DNA of 64,000 nt, taken from assembly GCF_903819165.1 (NCBI RefSeq), contig NZ_CAIJCS010000019.1, forward strand, positions 248,001-312,000. The letters are read 5' to 3'. Below are positions 22,639 to 31,299 of the stretch, piece after piece (position 1 is the first letter of the stretch; each line of letters begins with the position of its first letter). Both the position numbers and the translations under genes were made by a program. The notes under the pieces were generated by a model. That model was not told the origin of the DNA and searched no databases. It saw nothing but the letters and a program-made list of their open reading frames with translations. This stretch comes from Aedoeadaptatus nemausensis. GTDB taxonomy: Bacteria; Bacillota; Clostridia; Tissierellales; Peptoniphilaceae.

Positions 22639-23523
22639 TTATTTTTCGCCGAGAACCTTAACCTCTGTTTCCAATTCCACGCCGTGTTTTTGGTAAACCG
22701 CCTCTTGTACCGTGCGAATAAGTTCCACCACTTCTCGGCAAGTGGCATTGCCTCTGTTAATGACGAAACCGCAGTGTTTTTCGGAGACCTGAGCATCGCC
22801 GTGGCGTAAGCCCCTAAGACCCGCCTGATCGATTAACTGGCCGGCGTAATATCCCACGGGGCGCTTGAAGGTACTTCCCGCAGAAGGATATTCCAAGGGC
22901 TGCTTCGTCGTCCGTCTGTTCCAAAGATCGTCCATTTGCTCCTGAATAAGGGCTCCGTCTCCGGGCTCCAGGATAAATGTAGCCGATAAGACGATGAGAT
23001 TATCCGTATAGACCCGGCTGTTTCTGTATTCGAAATGAAGTTCTTCGTTGGAAAGCACTTCGATAGTGCCGTCCCGGTGCAGAACCCGCACCGACTCCAC
23101 CACATCTTTCATCTCGCCGCCGTAAGCGCCGGCGTTCATGGTCATGGCGCCGCCGATGCCTCCGGGAATGCCGTGGGCAAATTCGAGACCCGCCAAACTC
23201 TCCCTTTGAGCCGCCTCGGCTACGCGACGCATGGAGGCGCCGCCCTCCGCAATGACACGATTGCCCTCAATTTTTATATCTTCGAAAAACGCACCCATGC
23301 GAATGACCGCGCCGCGAATCCCCTTGTCGGAAACCACCATATTGGTGCCCTTGCCCATGATCATCCAGGGAATTTTTTCTTCATCTAATCGTAAAACGGC
23401 GCGGATCAATTCCTCTTCCGTCTCCGGCTCGATAAAATAATCCACCGGTCCGCCGATTTCAAAACTCGTCACTTCTTTCATGGGGAAGTGCTCTTTTACC
23501 CGTCCTATATTTGTAAGATCCAT
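22639..23523 (-). CDS. murB: UDP-N-acetylenolpyruvoylglucosamine reductase
   Basis: Reduces the enolpyruvyl group to give UDP-MurNAc, the second committed step of peptidoglycan synthesis, using FAD and NADPH. 294 residues; FEIGGPVDYFIEP and MGKGTNMVVSDKGI line the FAD site, GLEFAHGIPGGIGGAMTMNAGAYGG (near 113-137) is the hallmark, and YPSAGSTFKRP holds the catalytic Ser. The C-terminal HCGFVINRGNATCREV is type IIb-like, as in Firmicutes. First gene of the cluster; a weak ATG context (TAGGAGG upstream) precedes it. Confidence 0.96.
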   Translation of the reverse strand: MDLTNIGRVKEHFPMKEVTSFEIGGPVDYFIEPETEEELIRAVLRLDEEKIPWMIMGKGTNMVVSDKGIRGAVIRMGAFFEDIKIEGNRVIAEGGASMRRVAEAAQRESLAGLEFAHGIPGGIGGAMTMNAGAYGGEMKDVVESVRVLHRDGTIEVLSNEELHFEYRNSRVYTDNLIVLSATFILEPGDGALIQEQMDDLWNRRTTKQPLEYPSAGSTFKRPVGYYAGQLIDQAGLRGLRHGDAQVSEKHCGFVINRGNATCREVVELIRTVQEAVYQKHGVELETEVKVLGEK

Positions 23524-23597
23524 TGATCATATCCTCCTAAGTCATGCTAACTATTTACATTGTACCAAATTATGTCTAAAAAAGTTCTAAAAAACGC

Positions 23598-23627
23598 TTG
23601 ACATCTCTCCTAATGGATTGGTATCAT
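23598..23627 (+). promoter_or_regulatory. Promoter of the metN-metI-metQ T-box unit
   Basis: TTGACA (23598-23603), 18-base spacer, TATCAT (23622-23627). It faces away from murB. Confidence 0.65.
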
Positions 23628-23634
23628 TGATCCA

Positions 23635-23887
23635 TCGAGTTTGACGAGGAGAGTACCTCGAATTTTCGGACTACAGAGAAGCTTCATTTGGTGAGAGGAG
23701 CTGTTTTGAGAATCGGGAGAACATGGCCTCCGACTCTGGCGATCGATAATAGATCGTCACAGGTGCGCCTGTTATAGCGCCGGGGTATGATAGTACCCGC
23801 TAAGGTGTAAATCGTGAGGTTTACATAAATAAAGGTGGTAACACGGTTTATATCGTCCTTTTCCCAATGGGAAAAGGACTTTTTTTA
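23635..23887 (+). promoter_or_regulatory. T-box riboswitch with methionine (AUG) specifier
   Basis: A leader of about 250 bases with T-box architecture. The specifier loop reads GAACATGGCC, in which AUG (23723-23725) occupies the codon position. The antiterminator bulge has the T-box core AAAGGTGGTAACACGG (23831-23846). A terminator GTCCTTTTCCC/GGGAAAAGGAC plus U-run follows (23855-23887). Uncharged methionyl-tRNA should stabilise the antiterminator and turn on the methionine importer. The specifier and the gene content agree. Confidence 0.88.
23855..23887 (+). terminator. T-box-controlled terminator
   Basis: Perfect 11-bp stem GTCCTTTTCCC/GGGAAAAGGAC with an AAT loop and eight U residues, ending 20 bases before the metN start. 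The 383 bases between murB and metN hold only this leader and its promoter. Confidence 0.9.
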
Positions 23888-23906
23888 TAGAATAAAGGAG
23901 GATCTC

Positions 23907-24947
23907 TTGATCGATTTAAAGAATATTTCCGTCGTCTTTAAACGAGACGGCAACGAATTTACGGCGGTGGACGATGTGTCCCTCACCGTAGAGAAAGGAG
24001 ATGTGTACGGCATCGTCGGCTACTCCGGCGCCGGAAAATCTACTCTCGTTCGTACCATTAATCTATTGCAACCTCCCACAGAGGGAAATGTCGTCGTGGC
24101 AGGGGAAGATCTGACGACTCTGCCCGTCAAGGAACTTCGAAAACGCCGCAAAAAAATCGGCATGATCTTCCAACACTTTAATCTTATGAATGCCCGCACG
24201 ATTTTAGGCAATGTCCTCTACCCTCTTCGCGACAGCAAGCTTTCCCAGGAGGAGCAGAAGGAAAAGGCCATGAAGCTTTTAAAGCTCGTAGGCATCGAAG
24301 AAAAGGCGGACAGTTATCCATCGGAACTTTCCGGCGGGCAAAAGCAAAGGGTGGCCATCGCCCGGGCCCTGGCCAACGATCCTCAGATCCTGCTTTGCGA
24401 CGAGGCTACCTCCGCTCTGGATCCGCGGACCACGACGTCCATTCTTCACTTATTGAAACGCCTCAATAAAGAAATGGGCCTTACCATCGTCCTCATTACC
24501 CACGAAATGCAAGCGGTGAAAGAGATCTGCAATAAGGTGGCGGTTATGGAATCGGGACGGGTGGTAGAATCCGGTTCCCTTATCGATATTTTCGCCAGTC
24601 CCAAAGAAACCATTACTCGCCAATTCGTGAATACGGCGAGCCACTGGGACGACACCATCGACAAGATGGAGGAACACGGCTACTTCGACAAGGTGGATCC
24701 TTCAAATCAGCTGATCCACTTGCAGTATGTGGGCACATCGGCAACCGATCCTATCTTAAATAATATTTACACCAAGTTCAAAGTGGAGACCAATATTTTA
24801 TCCGGCAGCATCGAATTTTTGGAAGACATCCCCTTCGGAAATCTCGTGGTTCTCTTCCAGGGCGATCCGGAAAATATCGAAAAGTCAAAAGCTTATTTAC
24901 GAGAAAACAATGTAGAACTTGAAGTCGTCAAAAGGGAGGTGATTTAA
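23907..24947 (+). CDS. metN: Methionine ABC transporter ATP-binding protein
   Basis: 346 residues. ATPase domain with Walker A GYSGAGKSTLVR (near 40), signature LSGGQKQRVAIARAL (near 140) and Walker B ILLCDEATSALD; C-terminal NIL/ACT-like domain (about 265-345) that in MetN binds methionine and inhibits transport. The start is a TTG at 23907 (product MIDLKNISVVF) preceded by GGAGG; upstream in-frame codons lie inside the T-box terminator and are not used. Powers methionine uptake with MetI and MetQ. Overlaps metI by one base. Confidence 0.95.
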   Translation: MIDLKNISVVFKRDGNEFTAVDDVSLTVEKGDVYGIVGYSGAGKSTLVRTINLLQPPTEGNVVVAGEDLTTLPVKELRKRRKKIGMIFQHFNLMNARTILGNVLYPLRDSKLSQEEQKEKAMKLLKLVGIEEKADSYPSELSGGQKQRVAIARALANDPQILLCDEATSALDPRTTTSILHLLKRLNKEMGLTIVLITHEMQAVKEICNKVAVMESGRVVESGSLIDIFASPKETITRQFVNTASHWDDTIDKMEEHGYFDKVDPSNQLIHLQYVGTSATDPILNNIYTKFKVETNILSGSIEFLEDIPFGNLVVLFQGDPENIEKSKAYLRENNVELEVVKREVI

Positions 24948-25612
24948 TGGGATTTTTTGAAAATGTCATCGCATCGAAACAGGATTTCGTCGTGGAGACC
25001 GGCGCCACCATTTACATGGTCGTGGTCACATCGATTATCGCAGGCATTATCGGCATGATCGTCGGTCTGCTCTTGACTCTTACGAAGGAGCGGGGGCTTT
25101 GGGAAAATCAAAAAGTCTATTGGTTCCTCGATAAAATTGTAAACATCTTCCGCTCCATTCCCTTTATCATCTTACTGGCGTTGATTTCCCCCTTTACCCG
25201 ACACTTAATCGGCACTACCATCGGCAACACCGCCGCCATCGTGCCTCTTGTCGTGGGAAGCGCCCCCTTCTATGCCCGTCAAATTGAAAACGCCTTGGCG
25301 GAAGTGGATCCCGGGATTATCGAAGCGGCGGAATCTATGGGAGACTCCCCCATGCAAATCGTCTACGGAGTCTATTTGAAAGAAGGGCTTCCCTCTATTT
25401 TAAGAGCCAGTGCTCTCACGATTATAAGCCTTATCGGCCTTACGGCCATGGCGGGCGCCGTCGGCGCAGGCGGCCTCGGAAACCTGGCCATTACCCGCGG
25501 CTACAACCGCTTCCAAAACGACATCATCGTCGTATCTACAGTCCTAATTCTTATTTTGGTATTTATTACTCAGGCCATATTCGATCTCTGGGTAAAGAAG
25601 ATACAACACTAA
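24947..25612 (+). CDS. metI: Methionine ABC transporter permease
   Basis: 221 residues with five transmembrane segments and the MetI-type EAA loop ALAEVDPGIIEAAESMGDS (near 114-132) that contacts the ATPase. FRSIPFIILLALISPFTR and the final span are typical of D-/L-methionine permeases. Overlaps the metN stop (TAATG), so it is translationally coupled. GGAGGTG precedes the start. Confidence 0.95.
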   Translation: MGFFENVIASKQDFVVETGATIYMVVVTSIIAGIIGMIVGLLLTLTKERGLWENQKVYWFLDKIVNIFRSIPFIILLALISPFTRHLIGTTIGNTAAIVPLVVGSAPFYARQIENALAEVDPGIIEAAESMGDSPMQIVYGVYLKEGLPSILRASALTIISLIGLTAMAGAVGAGGLGNLAITRGYNRFQNDIIVVSTVLILILVFITQAIFDLWVKKIQH

Positions 25613-25636
25613 TTAAAACTTGAAAGGAGTTTCATT

Positions 25637-26581
25637 ATGAAATCTATTTGGAAAAAAGTAACCTCCATTACCCTTTTAACCGCCCTTCTCCTTACGGGCT
25701 GCGGCGCACCTGCTAATAATGCAAATACAGGCGACGAAAAGGCCAACGCTGCCGCCGAAGAAAATCAAAAGCCCGAAGAAACAAAAGACGGAGAACAAGT
25801 CGTTAAAATCGGCGTCGTCGGCGACGACCAACGCCTCTGGGAAAAAGCGGCGGAGCTGGCTAAAAAAGACGGCATTACCTTGGATATTAAAGTCTTTACC
25901 GACTATAATCTCCCCAACGACGCACTGGCAGACGGCAGCATCGATTTAAACGCCTTCCAACACAAGGCTTTCTTGGACGAATACAATAAGAGCAAGGGCA
26001 CGGATCTTACGCCTATCGGCATGACCTATCTCTCACCCATCGGCGTCTACTCCAACAAGATCAAAGATCTGAACGAACTTAAAAACGGCGACACCGTCGC
26101 CATTCCCGACGACGCCACCAACGGCGGCCGCGCCCTTATCGTCCTCGAACAGGCAGGCGTCATTAAATTAAAAGACGACGCGGGCCTCACCCCCACGGTA
26201 AAAGATATTGCCGAAAATCCGAAAAACATTAAGATCGAAGAATTGGATGCTGCATCCGTGGCCCGCTCCCTACCCGACGTGGACGCAGCGGTTATTAACG
26301 GCGGCTTGGCAGTAGACGCCGGTCTCGACCCGAGAAACGATACGATCTTCGTCGAAGAAATGGGCGAAAGCATTGCCCCCTATATTAACTACGTCGTCGC
26401 CCGCCCGGAAGATAAAGACAACGAGCTTTACAAGAAAGTTGTAAGCTATTATCAAACCGACGAAGTGGACGAACTCTTGCAAGAACTTTACAAGGGCAGC
26501 CAATATGCCGCTTGGAAACTGGACTTAAGCAAGCTCGACCAATATAAAGACGGCAAAAGCGATTTAGAAGAATCTAAATAA
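25637..26581 (+). CDS. metQ: Methionine-binding lipoprotein, first copy
   Basis: 314 residues. A lipoprotein signal peptide ends in LLTGC, with Cys22 as the lipidation site, followed by a Asn/Glu/Lys-rich tether (about 24-52) and the NlpA/MetQ ligand-binding domain (IGVVGDDQRLWEKAAELAKK onward; DLNAFQHKAFLDEYN is the ligand-pocket segment). The GDDQRLWEK opening is shared with the second copy. Captures methionine outside the membrane for MetNI. Located 24 bases after metI. Confidence 0.94.
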   Translation: MKSIWKKVTSITLLTALLLTGCGAPANNANTGDEKANAAAEENQKPEETKDGEQVVKIGVVGDDQRLWEKAAELAKKDGITLDIKVFTDYNLPNDALADGSIDLNAFQHKAFLDEYNKSKGTDLTPIGMTYLSPIGVYSNKIKDLNELKNGDTVAIPDDATNGGRALIVLEQAGVIKLKDDAGLTPTVKDIAENPKNIKIEELDAASVARSLPDVDAAVINGGLAVDAGLDPRNDTIFVEEMGESIAPYINYVVARPEDKDNELYKKVVSYYQTDEVDELLQELYKGSQYAAWKLDLSKLDQYKDGKSDLEESK

Positions 26582-26604
26582 AACTTTATAGCACGCCATT
26601 ACCC

Positions 26605-26637
26605 TCTGCCCGTTCAGACGGCGGGCAGACTTTTTTT
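26605..26637 (+). terminator. Terminator between the two metQ copies
   Basis: TCTGCCCG/CGGGCAGA stem with a nine-base loop and seven U residues. It would reduce, but not necessarily abolish, readthrough into the second metQ; no separate promoter for that copy was recognised in the short gap. Confidence 0.8.
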
Positions 26638-26661
26638 ACTCAAAAATAGGATGGAATTACT

Positions 26662-27510
26662 ATGAAAAACACATTTAAACTTATTACGCTCACATTTTTA
26701 TCCCTTTTCCTCCTCGTAGGATGCGGGAATAAAGCGGAAAACGATCAGGTGGTTAAATTAGGCGTCGTCGGCGACGATCAACGCCTTTGGGAAAAAGCGG
26801 CGGAACTTGCGAAAAAAGACGGGATCACCATCGAGCTCGTGCCCTTCTCCGATTACAACACCCCGAACGATGCCCTTGTAAACGGCGATGTGGACCTTAA
26901 CGCCTTCCAACACAAGGCCTTCTTGGACGAATACAATCACTCCAAGGGAACCCACCTCGTTCCCATCGGAAGAACTTTCATCTCCCCTATCGGCGCCTAC
27001 TCCAATACCCTTAAGAATTTAAGAGACGTACCGGAAAACGGAAAAGTCTCCATTCCCAACGACACCACCAATGGGGGACGGGCCCTCTTTTTACTGGAAG
27101 CGGCAGGCCTTATCGAATTAAAAGATGATGTAGGCGTAAGCCCCACCCTTTCCGATATTGCGGCCAATCCGAAAAACATTGAGATCAACGAACTGGACGC
27201 CGCCCAAGTGGCCCGCACCCTTCCCGATGTGGACGCCGCGGTGATCAATACTAATCTCGCCATCGACGCAGGCCTTTCTCCGAAAGACGACGCTATTTTC
27301 ATGGAACCACTCAACGAAAACTCGGCTCCCTATATTAACTACGTCGTGGCGCGAGAAGAAGACAAGGACAACGAACTTTATAACAAAGTCGCAGCTTACT
27401 ACCGCACGCCGGAAGTAAAAGAACTTAACGACAAACTCTACGAAGAGACGCAAAAAATGGCATGGGAACTTACAAATATTCCCGACGCAGGCGATACGGC
27501 GGCAAAATAA
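26662..27510 (+). CDS. metQ: Methionine-binding lipoprotein, second copy
   Basis: 282 residues, a close paralogue of the copy just upstream (shared GVVGDDQRLWEKAAELAKKD, DLNAFQHKAFLDEYN, IPNDTTNGGRALFLLEAAG and NYVVAREEDKDNELY), but with a different signal peptide (LFLLVGC, lipidation at Cys21) and no long tether. A tandem pair made by duplication, probably with slightly different ligand preference (L- versus D-methionine or methionine peptides); this is inference. A terminator lies between the copies, so stoichiometry may differ. Confidence 0.92.
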   Translation: MKNTFKLITLTFLSLFLLVGCGNKAENDQVVKLGVVGDDQRLWEKAAELAKKDGITIELVPFSDYNTPNDALVNGDVDLNAFQHKAFLDEYNHSKGTHLVPIGRTFISPIGAYSNTLKNLRDVPENGKVSIPNDTTNGGRALFLLEAAGLIELKDDVGVSPTLSDIAANPKNIEINELDAAQVARTLPDVDAAVINTNLAIDAGLSPKDDAIFMEPLNENSAPYINYVVAREEDKDNELYNKVAAYYRTPEVKELNDKLYEETQKMAWELTNIPDAGDTAAK

Positions 27511-27555
27511 GAAAACGGCTGAGGGTTCTCGGCTGTTTTCTTTGTTTCTTTTATC
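27511..27555 (+). terminator. Terminator after the second metQ
   Basis: 13-bp stem GAAAACGGCTGAG/CTCGGCTGTTTTC (two wobble pairs) with a GGTT loop, then a U-rich tail interrupted by G and C. Confidence 0.82.
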
Positions 27556-27621
27556 GTCATAATGGGAACATGGTATAATGAGCCTATCATCTTAAGATAA
27601 TTTAATAGAAAGAGGTGTTCT

Positions 27622-28473
27622 ATGAGCATTTCCAAAAAATCGAAACTTCCCGTCGGCGACTTCCGGATTATTAAGGATAAATACGTTCCCGAAATCGAAT
27701 CTTCCCTGCGGAAGAAACCCGTACTTATGCCCAAGGCTATTTACAATGCGTCGGGTATCCGCATTCAGGGGACCCGTTTTAAATCCCTGATCTTTTCGAC
27801 GGACATCGCCATGATCCGCAACTCCAACGCCCAGGCAGTGTTTGCCGTCTATCCCTTTACGCCTCAACTTGCCATCGTGCAGTCCATTATTCAGGGTTCC
27901 TCCATTCCCGTCTTCGCGGGAGTCGGCGGCGGCACCACCTCCGGGGCGCGGAGCGTCTCCATCGCCTTGGAATGTGAGCTTTTGGGAGCTTACGGCGTCG
28001 TCGTCAACGCGCCTATGAAAAACGAAGTGATTCGAGATATGTACAATGTTTTGGACATCCCCATTATCGCCACCGTGGTTTCAAAAAACGACGATATCGT
28101 CGGAAAAATCAACGCCGGGGCGCGAATCCTTAATGTTTCCGGCGGTAAGAATACGGCAGAGCTTGTTGCCTATGTGCGGAGCATTATCGGAAACCGCTTC
28201 CCCATTATCGCCACCGGCGGCGACAACGAAACCCATATTCAAAACACCATCGACGCCGGCAGCAACGCTATTACCTACACGCCCCCTTCTATGGCCTCCC
28301 TTTTCAAGGAACTTATGGAAGATTACAGAAACGAAAGCGACGCGAGTGCAGATGTATCCCCCAACGATCCTAAAAAACTGCATGTACGGGAATACTTGAG
28401 AGACCTGGTCTTCCCGGCAGACGCTATCGAATACATCCAGAAAAAAGGTGAAAATAAAGATGACAAAGAATAA
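27622..28473 (+). CDS. Conserved TIM-barrel protein of unknown function
   Basis: 283 residues, no signal or membrane segment. The pattern is of a (beta/alpha)8 barrel: VFAGVGGGTTSGARS (near 92-106) and GKINAGARILNVSGGKNTAEL (two overlapping parts near 160-180), then IIATGGDNETHIQNTIDAG and a terminal phosphate-site-like NAITYTPPS. I recall similar proteins in clostridia annotated only as putative hydrolase; no reaction is established. GAGGTGTTCT before the ATG is a good ribosome site; a TATAAT box lies at about 27572-27577. It overlaps the AI-2E-family permease gene by 14 bases, suggesting a linked function, perhaps processing of what the permease moves. Confidence 0.7.
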   Translation: MSISKKSKLPVGDFRIIKDKYVPEIESSLRKKPVLMPKAIYNASGIRIQGTRFKSLIFSTDIAMIRNSNAQAVFAVYPFTPQLAIVQSIIQGSSIPVFAGVGGGTTSGARSVSIALECELLGAYGVVVNAPMKNEVIRDMYNVLDIPIIATVVSKNDDIVGKINAGARILNVSGGKNTAELVAYVRSIIGNRFPIIATGGDNETHIQNTIDAGSNAITYTPPSMASLFKELMEDYRNESDASADVSPNDPKKLHVREYLRDLVFPADAIEYIQKKGENKDDKE

Positions 28474-29554
28474 AAGCTTCACGACCCTCGTGAACATCGC
28501 CCTGGTTTTACTGATTATTTTACTCTTCAGTATGACACGGCAATTTTTAAGCCCGATTTACAATATCTTTCTGTTTTTAATCACGCCGTTAATTCTGGCG
28601 ATATATATCTTTTATGCCTTTCGCCCCATTCGCGACAAACTCGCCCAATGGACGAAAAAGCCCGGACTTTCGGCGGTCATAACCTTTTTGCTGTTCATCG
28701 CCTTCGCCATCGGCCTGTTTTACGTAACCTTCAGCATGATCTACGATCAGGCACAAAGCTTTTTACAAAATGTAAATATGAACGCCCTCGTGAAATATTC
28801 CGACACGGATATTTACAAGGAGCTCAGTCAATACATTCCCATTGGAGAGTACATCGATAAATTTGAAGCCTGGCTCCAGGGAATGGCGGGAAACATTCCC
28901 AATATGCTCAGCAGACTCTTCAGCAATATCGGCTCTATCGGCTCATTGTTCCTCCTCATTATCTTGGGTCTTTTCTACCTTTTAAAAGACGAAGAGCAAG
29001 CGGTAAAGACCATCCACTATCTGGCCCGTGGAAAATACTACGACCGCATTATGGAAGTCTTGAGCCAAATCCACAACACTCTTGAAATTTATATCTCGGG
29101 GCAAATCCTCGTGGCATGTGTTCTCGGCGTCTTAATGTTTATCGGCTACGCCATTATCGGCCTCCCCTATAAACTTTCTCTCGCTGCCATCGCCCTCGTA
29201 TTCAACTTTATTCCCTTTATCGGTCCCTTCCTCGGCGCTGCACCTGCGGTCCTTGTGGGCTTAACCATCAGCCCGGCTATGATCGTTAAAGTCATCGTCG
29301 TAAGCGTGATCGTACAACAATTGGAGGGTAATATTATCACTCCGAATATTATGGGTTCGAAACTTAATATTCACCCCTTCGTCGTCATCGTTGCCGTCAT
29401 GGTATGCGCCAATCTTTTCGGCGTCTTGGGCGCCCTTATCGCCTCGCCCCTTTACATGTGCATCAAAATCATCGTCAAGGGCATTCGCAACGAAAAATTC
29501 GACAGCCAAAACCAATGTGTCATTCCCTTAGATAACGATAAATCCGAATCCTAA
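28460..29554 (+). CDS. AI-2E family membrane protein
   Basis: 364 residues with about eight transmembrane segments: two pairs near the N terminus, then a large soluble part (about 95-150, amphipathic) and a C-terminal block of four with FNFIPFIGPFLGAAPAVLVG and QQLEGNIITPNIMGSKLNIHP, the family signature. Members export diverse substrates (AI-2 in TqsA, Na+/H+ or antimicrobial peptides in others); the substrate is not predictable. GTG at 28448 is also in frame, but ATG at 28460 with AAAGGTG upstream is preferred. Downstream partner of the TIM-barrel gene and upstream of the zinc-ribbon/SH3 gene. Confidence 0.88.
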   Translation: MTKNKSFTTLVNIALVLLIILLFSMTRQFLSPIYNIFLFLITPLILAIYIFYAFRPIRDKLAQWTKKPGLSAVITFLLFIAFAIGLFYVTFSMIYDQAQSFLQNVNMNALVKYSDTDIYKELSQYIPIGEYIDKFEAWLQGMAGNIPNMLSRLFSNIGSIGSLFLLIILGLFYLLKDEEQAVKTIHYLARGKYYDRIMEVLSQIHNTLEIYISGQILVACVLGVLMFIGYAIIGLPYKLSLAAIALVFNFIPFIGPFLGAAPAVLVGLTISPAMIVKVIVVSVIVQQLEGNIITPNIMGSKLNIHPFVVIVAVMVCANLFGVLGALIASPLYMCIKIIVKGIRNEKFDSQNQCVIPLDNDKSES

Positions 29555-29568
29555 AGAAAGGTGATCCT

Positions 29569-30519
29569 ATGAAGTGTCTACACTGCGGCAGCGAACAATC
29601 CCCATCGAACACCTTTTGCGGAGCCTGCGGCAAGCAACTGACGCCCCATAGGCCTGCAAAAAACGAAGAAGTGACGACTACACCGCCCTCCCCGAGGCGG
29701 AAACAAATCATCGTCGCCATTTGCATCCTACTCGCGCTCCTGGCCCTTATCGTAGGAAAAAGCGTCCACAAAAATCTGAAGATCAACCGACTGGACCGGC
29801 AAATGAACCGCGCAGTAGAAGACGAATCCTACGCCGAAGCATTAAATCATGCCCGTACCCTTTACGATTTAACCGGCGATGAAGAATATTTGGAGCGCGG
29901 GAAGGAAATTAAGACTATCGCAGAAATGAAGAAAGATTTAAATCGGGCCGAGAGCGCATTGGAAGACGGAGACTTTTCCTTCGCCCTCCGGATATTAAAA
30001 GACTATGGCGATCGCCGCGAGCTCCTTCCCGATAAATACGACGATCTGAAAAGAGGTTTCTACGCCGGGCTGGAAAAACAGGTATCGAAATACCGAAGTG
30101 CCGGCTCGAAAGATCAGGCCGTGGCCCTCGTCAACGACCTTCTCGCCATAGACGGCGGCAATGAACGCCTCCTGGCCATTCTCGCCGAAGCGAAGGCATC
30201 CACGGGAGCGTCCGCTCAATCGGTCGATGCGCCGCCCAAACCGAAGGCTGAAGCGAAGCCGAATCAAAGGCAAGTTTCTTCAAATGGAAGTAAACTTTCA
30301 AAAGTGGCATCCAATCTCCTGGACAAGGACATAACCTCCACGGCCCTTCACACCAATGTAAGGAGCGAGCCCTCCATTAACGCTCCCGTCGTCTACGCAC
30401 TGGAAAAAGGCTCCACCGTCCACGTCTACCGCACGGTCATCGAGGGAAATATTATTTGGCTCGACATCGGAGACGGATGGACATCTCACAAAAACTTTAA
30501 CGGCGATTTAACCTATTAG
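29569..30519 (+). CDS. Zinc-ribbon membrane protein with C-terminal SH3 domain
   Basis: 316 residues. Residues 1-25 form a zinc ribbon with two CxxC pairs (CLHCGS, CGACGK). One transmembrane helix lies near 47-64. The middle (about 75-200) is helical and TPR-like, with paired LEDGDFSFALRILKDYGD and KYRSAGSKDQAVALVNDLL repeats. A Lys/Pro-rich spacer (about 215-240) leads to a bacterial SH3 domain (about 255-312, TNVRSEPSINAPVVYALEKG). The ribbon should be cytosolic and the SH3 domain outside, binding peptidoglycan. Function unknown; a signalling or wall-sensing role is possible. Confidence 0.8.
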   Translation: MKCLHCGSEQSPSNTFCGACGKQLTPHRPAKNEEVTTTPPSPRRKQIIVAICILLALLALIVGKSVHKNLKINRLDRQMNRAVEDESYAEALNHARTLYDLTGDEEYLERGKEIKTIAEMKKDLNRAESALEDGDFSFALRILKDYGDRRELLPDKYDDLKRGFYAGLEKQVSKYRSAGSKDQAVALVNDLLAIDGGNERLLAILAEAKASTGASAQSVDAPPKPKAEAKPNQRQVSSNGSKLSKVASNLLDKDITSTALHTNVRSEPSINAPVVYALEKGSTVHVYRTVIEGNIIWLDIGDGWTSHKNFNGDLTY

Positions 30520-30526
30520 TCGCCTC

Positions 30527-30552
30527 GCCCCCCTATGGGGGCTTTTTCTTTA
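30527..30552 (+). terminator. Terminator after the zinc-ribbon/SH3 gene
   Basis: GCCCCC/GGGGGC hairpin with a CTAT loop, followed by TTTTTCTTT. Confidence 0.85.
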
Positions 30553-30574
30553 CGCCGAACTGAGAACTTTTCGC

Positions 30575-30617
30575 TTTACAACAATAAAATTACTTTATAT
30601 AATGGAGTAAAGTAATT
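30575..30617 (+). promoter_or_regulatory. Promoter with a large palindromic operator at the -10 box
   Basis: TTTACA (30575-30580), 17-base spacer, perfect TATAAT (30598-30603). The -10 box lies exactly between the arms of a perfect 10-bp inverted repeat, AATTACTTTA (30588-30597) and TAAAGTAATT (30608-30617). A dimer bound here would block RNA polymerase. A matching half-site GTTACTTTA occurs at 31253-31261 upstream of the XRE regulator gene, which is a candidate for the cognate repressor. Confidence 0.72.
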
Positions 30618-30631
30618 AGAAAGGAGCGCCT

Positions 30632-31135
30632 ATGCACTGTACTCATTGCGGAGAAGTCGTCGATCCCAAAGATCGTTTCTGCACCCATTGCGGCCAAGCG
30701 AATCCCTCTTACGGCGAAGACGCCCGCGAATCTTCAGACGACCATTTTAAAACTCAAGCTTACGACAATTATCAAACTCCACCGTCTTATGCCCCGTCGA
30801 ATCAAGACTATCCCCAAAGACCGGGGAAATTTAACTGGGGCGCCTTCACATTTACAGTGGCATGGGGCATCGGAAATAATTGCTATCTCTGTTTGCTCGC
30901 CCTCATTCCCGGACTGAATATTATAATGTCTTTTATTGCGGGCTTTATGGGCAATCGATGGGCCATGGAAAATAACACTTATCGTGACATGGAAGAATTT
31001 TCAAAAATTCAACAGACGTGGAATCGGGCCGGCTTTATCTTCTTTATTATCGCCGTCATTCCCCTCGCCTTCTTCATGTTTATCGGCTTTATGACTCTCA
31101 TAACAGCCCCTACCTTAAGCAATAACTGGCTATAA
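30632..31135 (+). CDS. Zinc-ribbon membrane protein
   Basis: 167 residues. An N-terminal zinc ribbon (CTHCGE and CTHCGQ, residues 3-24), a hydrophilic Tyr/Pro/Gln-rich linker (about 27-66), and a membrane part with FNWGAFTFTVAWGIGNNCYLCLLALIPGL (two segments; quoted only in part in databases of this kind as a DUF2628-like region) and a final span near 135-158. No enzyme motif. It is expressed from a promoter overlapped by a palindromic operator, so it is tightly regulated. Role unknown. Confidence 0.75.
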   Translation: MHCTHCGEVVDPKDRFCTHCGQANPSYGEDARESSDDHFKTQAYDNYQTPPSYAPSNQDYPQRPGKFNWGAFTFTVAWGIGNNCYLCLLALIPGLNIIMSFIAGFMGNRWAMENNTYRDMEEFSKIQQTWNRAGFIFFIIAVIPLAFFMFIGFMTLITAPTLSNNWL

Positions 31136-31152
31136 TTTAAAACTCTATTTCT

Positions 31153-31182
31153 AAAAAACGACGAAGTCCTCGCCGTTTTTTT
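31153..31182 (+). terminator. Terminator after the zinc-ribbon membrane protein gene
   Basis: AAAACG-CGA/TCG-CGTTTT hairpin with one mismatch and a seven-base U-run. Confidence 0.65.
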
Positions 31183-31299
31183 ATTTACTTGAAAAAAATA
31201 AGGCCTCAACCGAAAGTTGCGGCCTAGTTGCTTGTAAGGGCATTCTCTTTTTGTTACTTTATGAGTGAACGTTATCGAGAAAAAGAAAAGGAGCAGATC

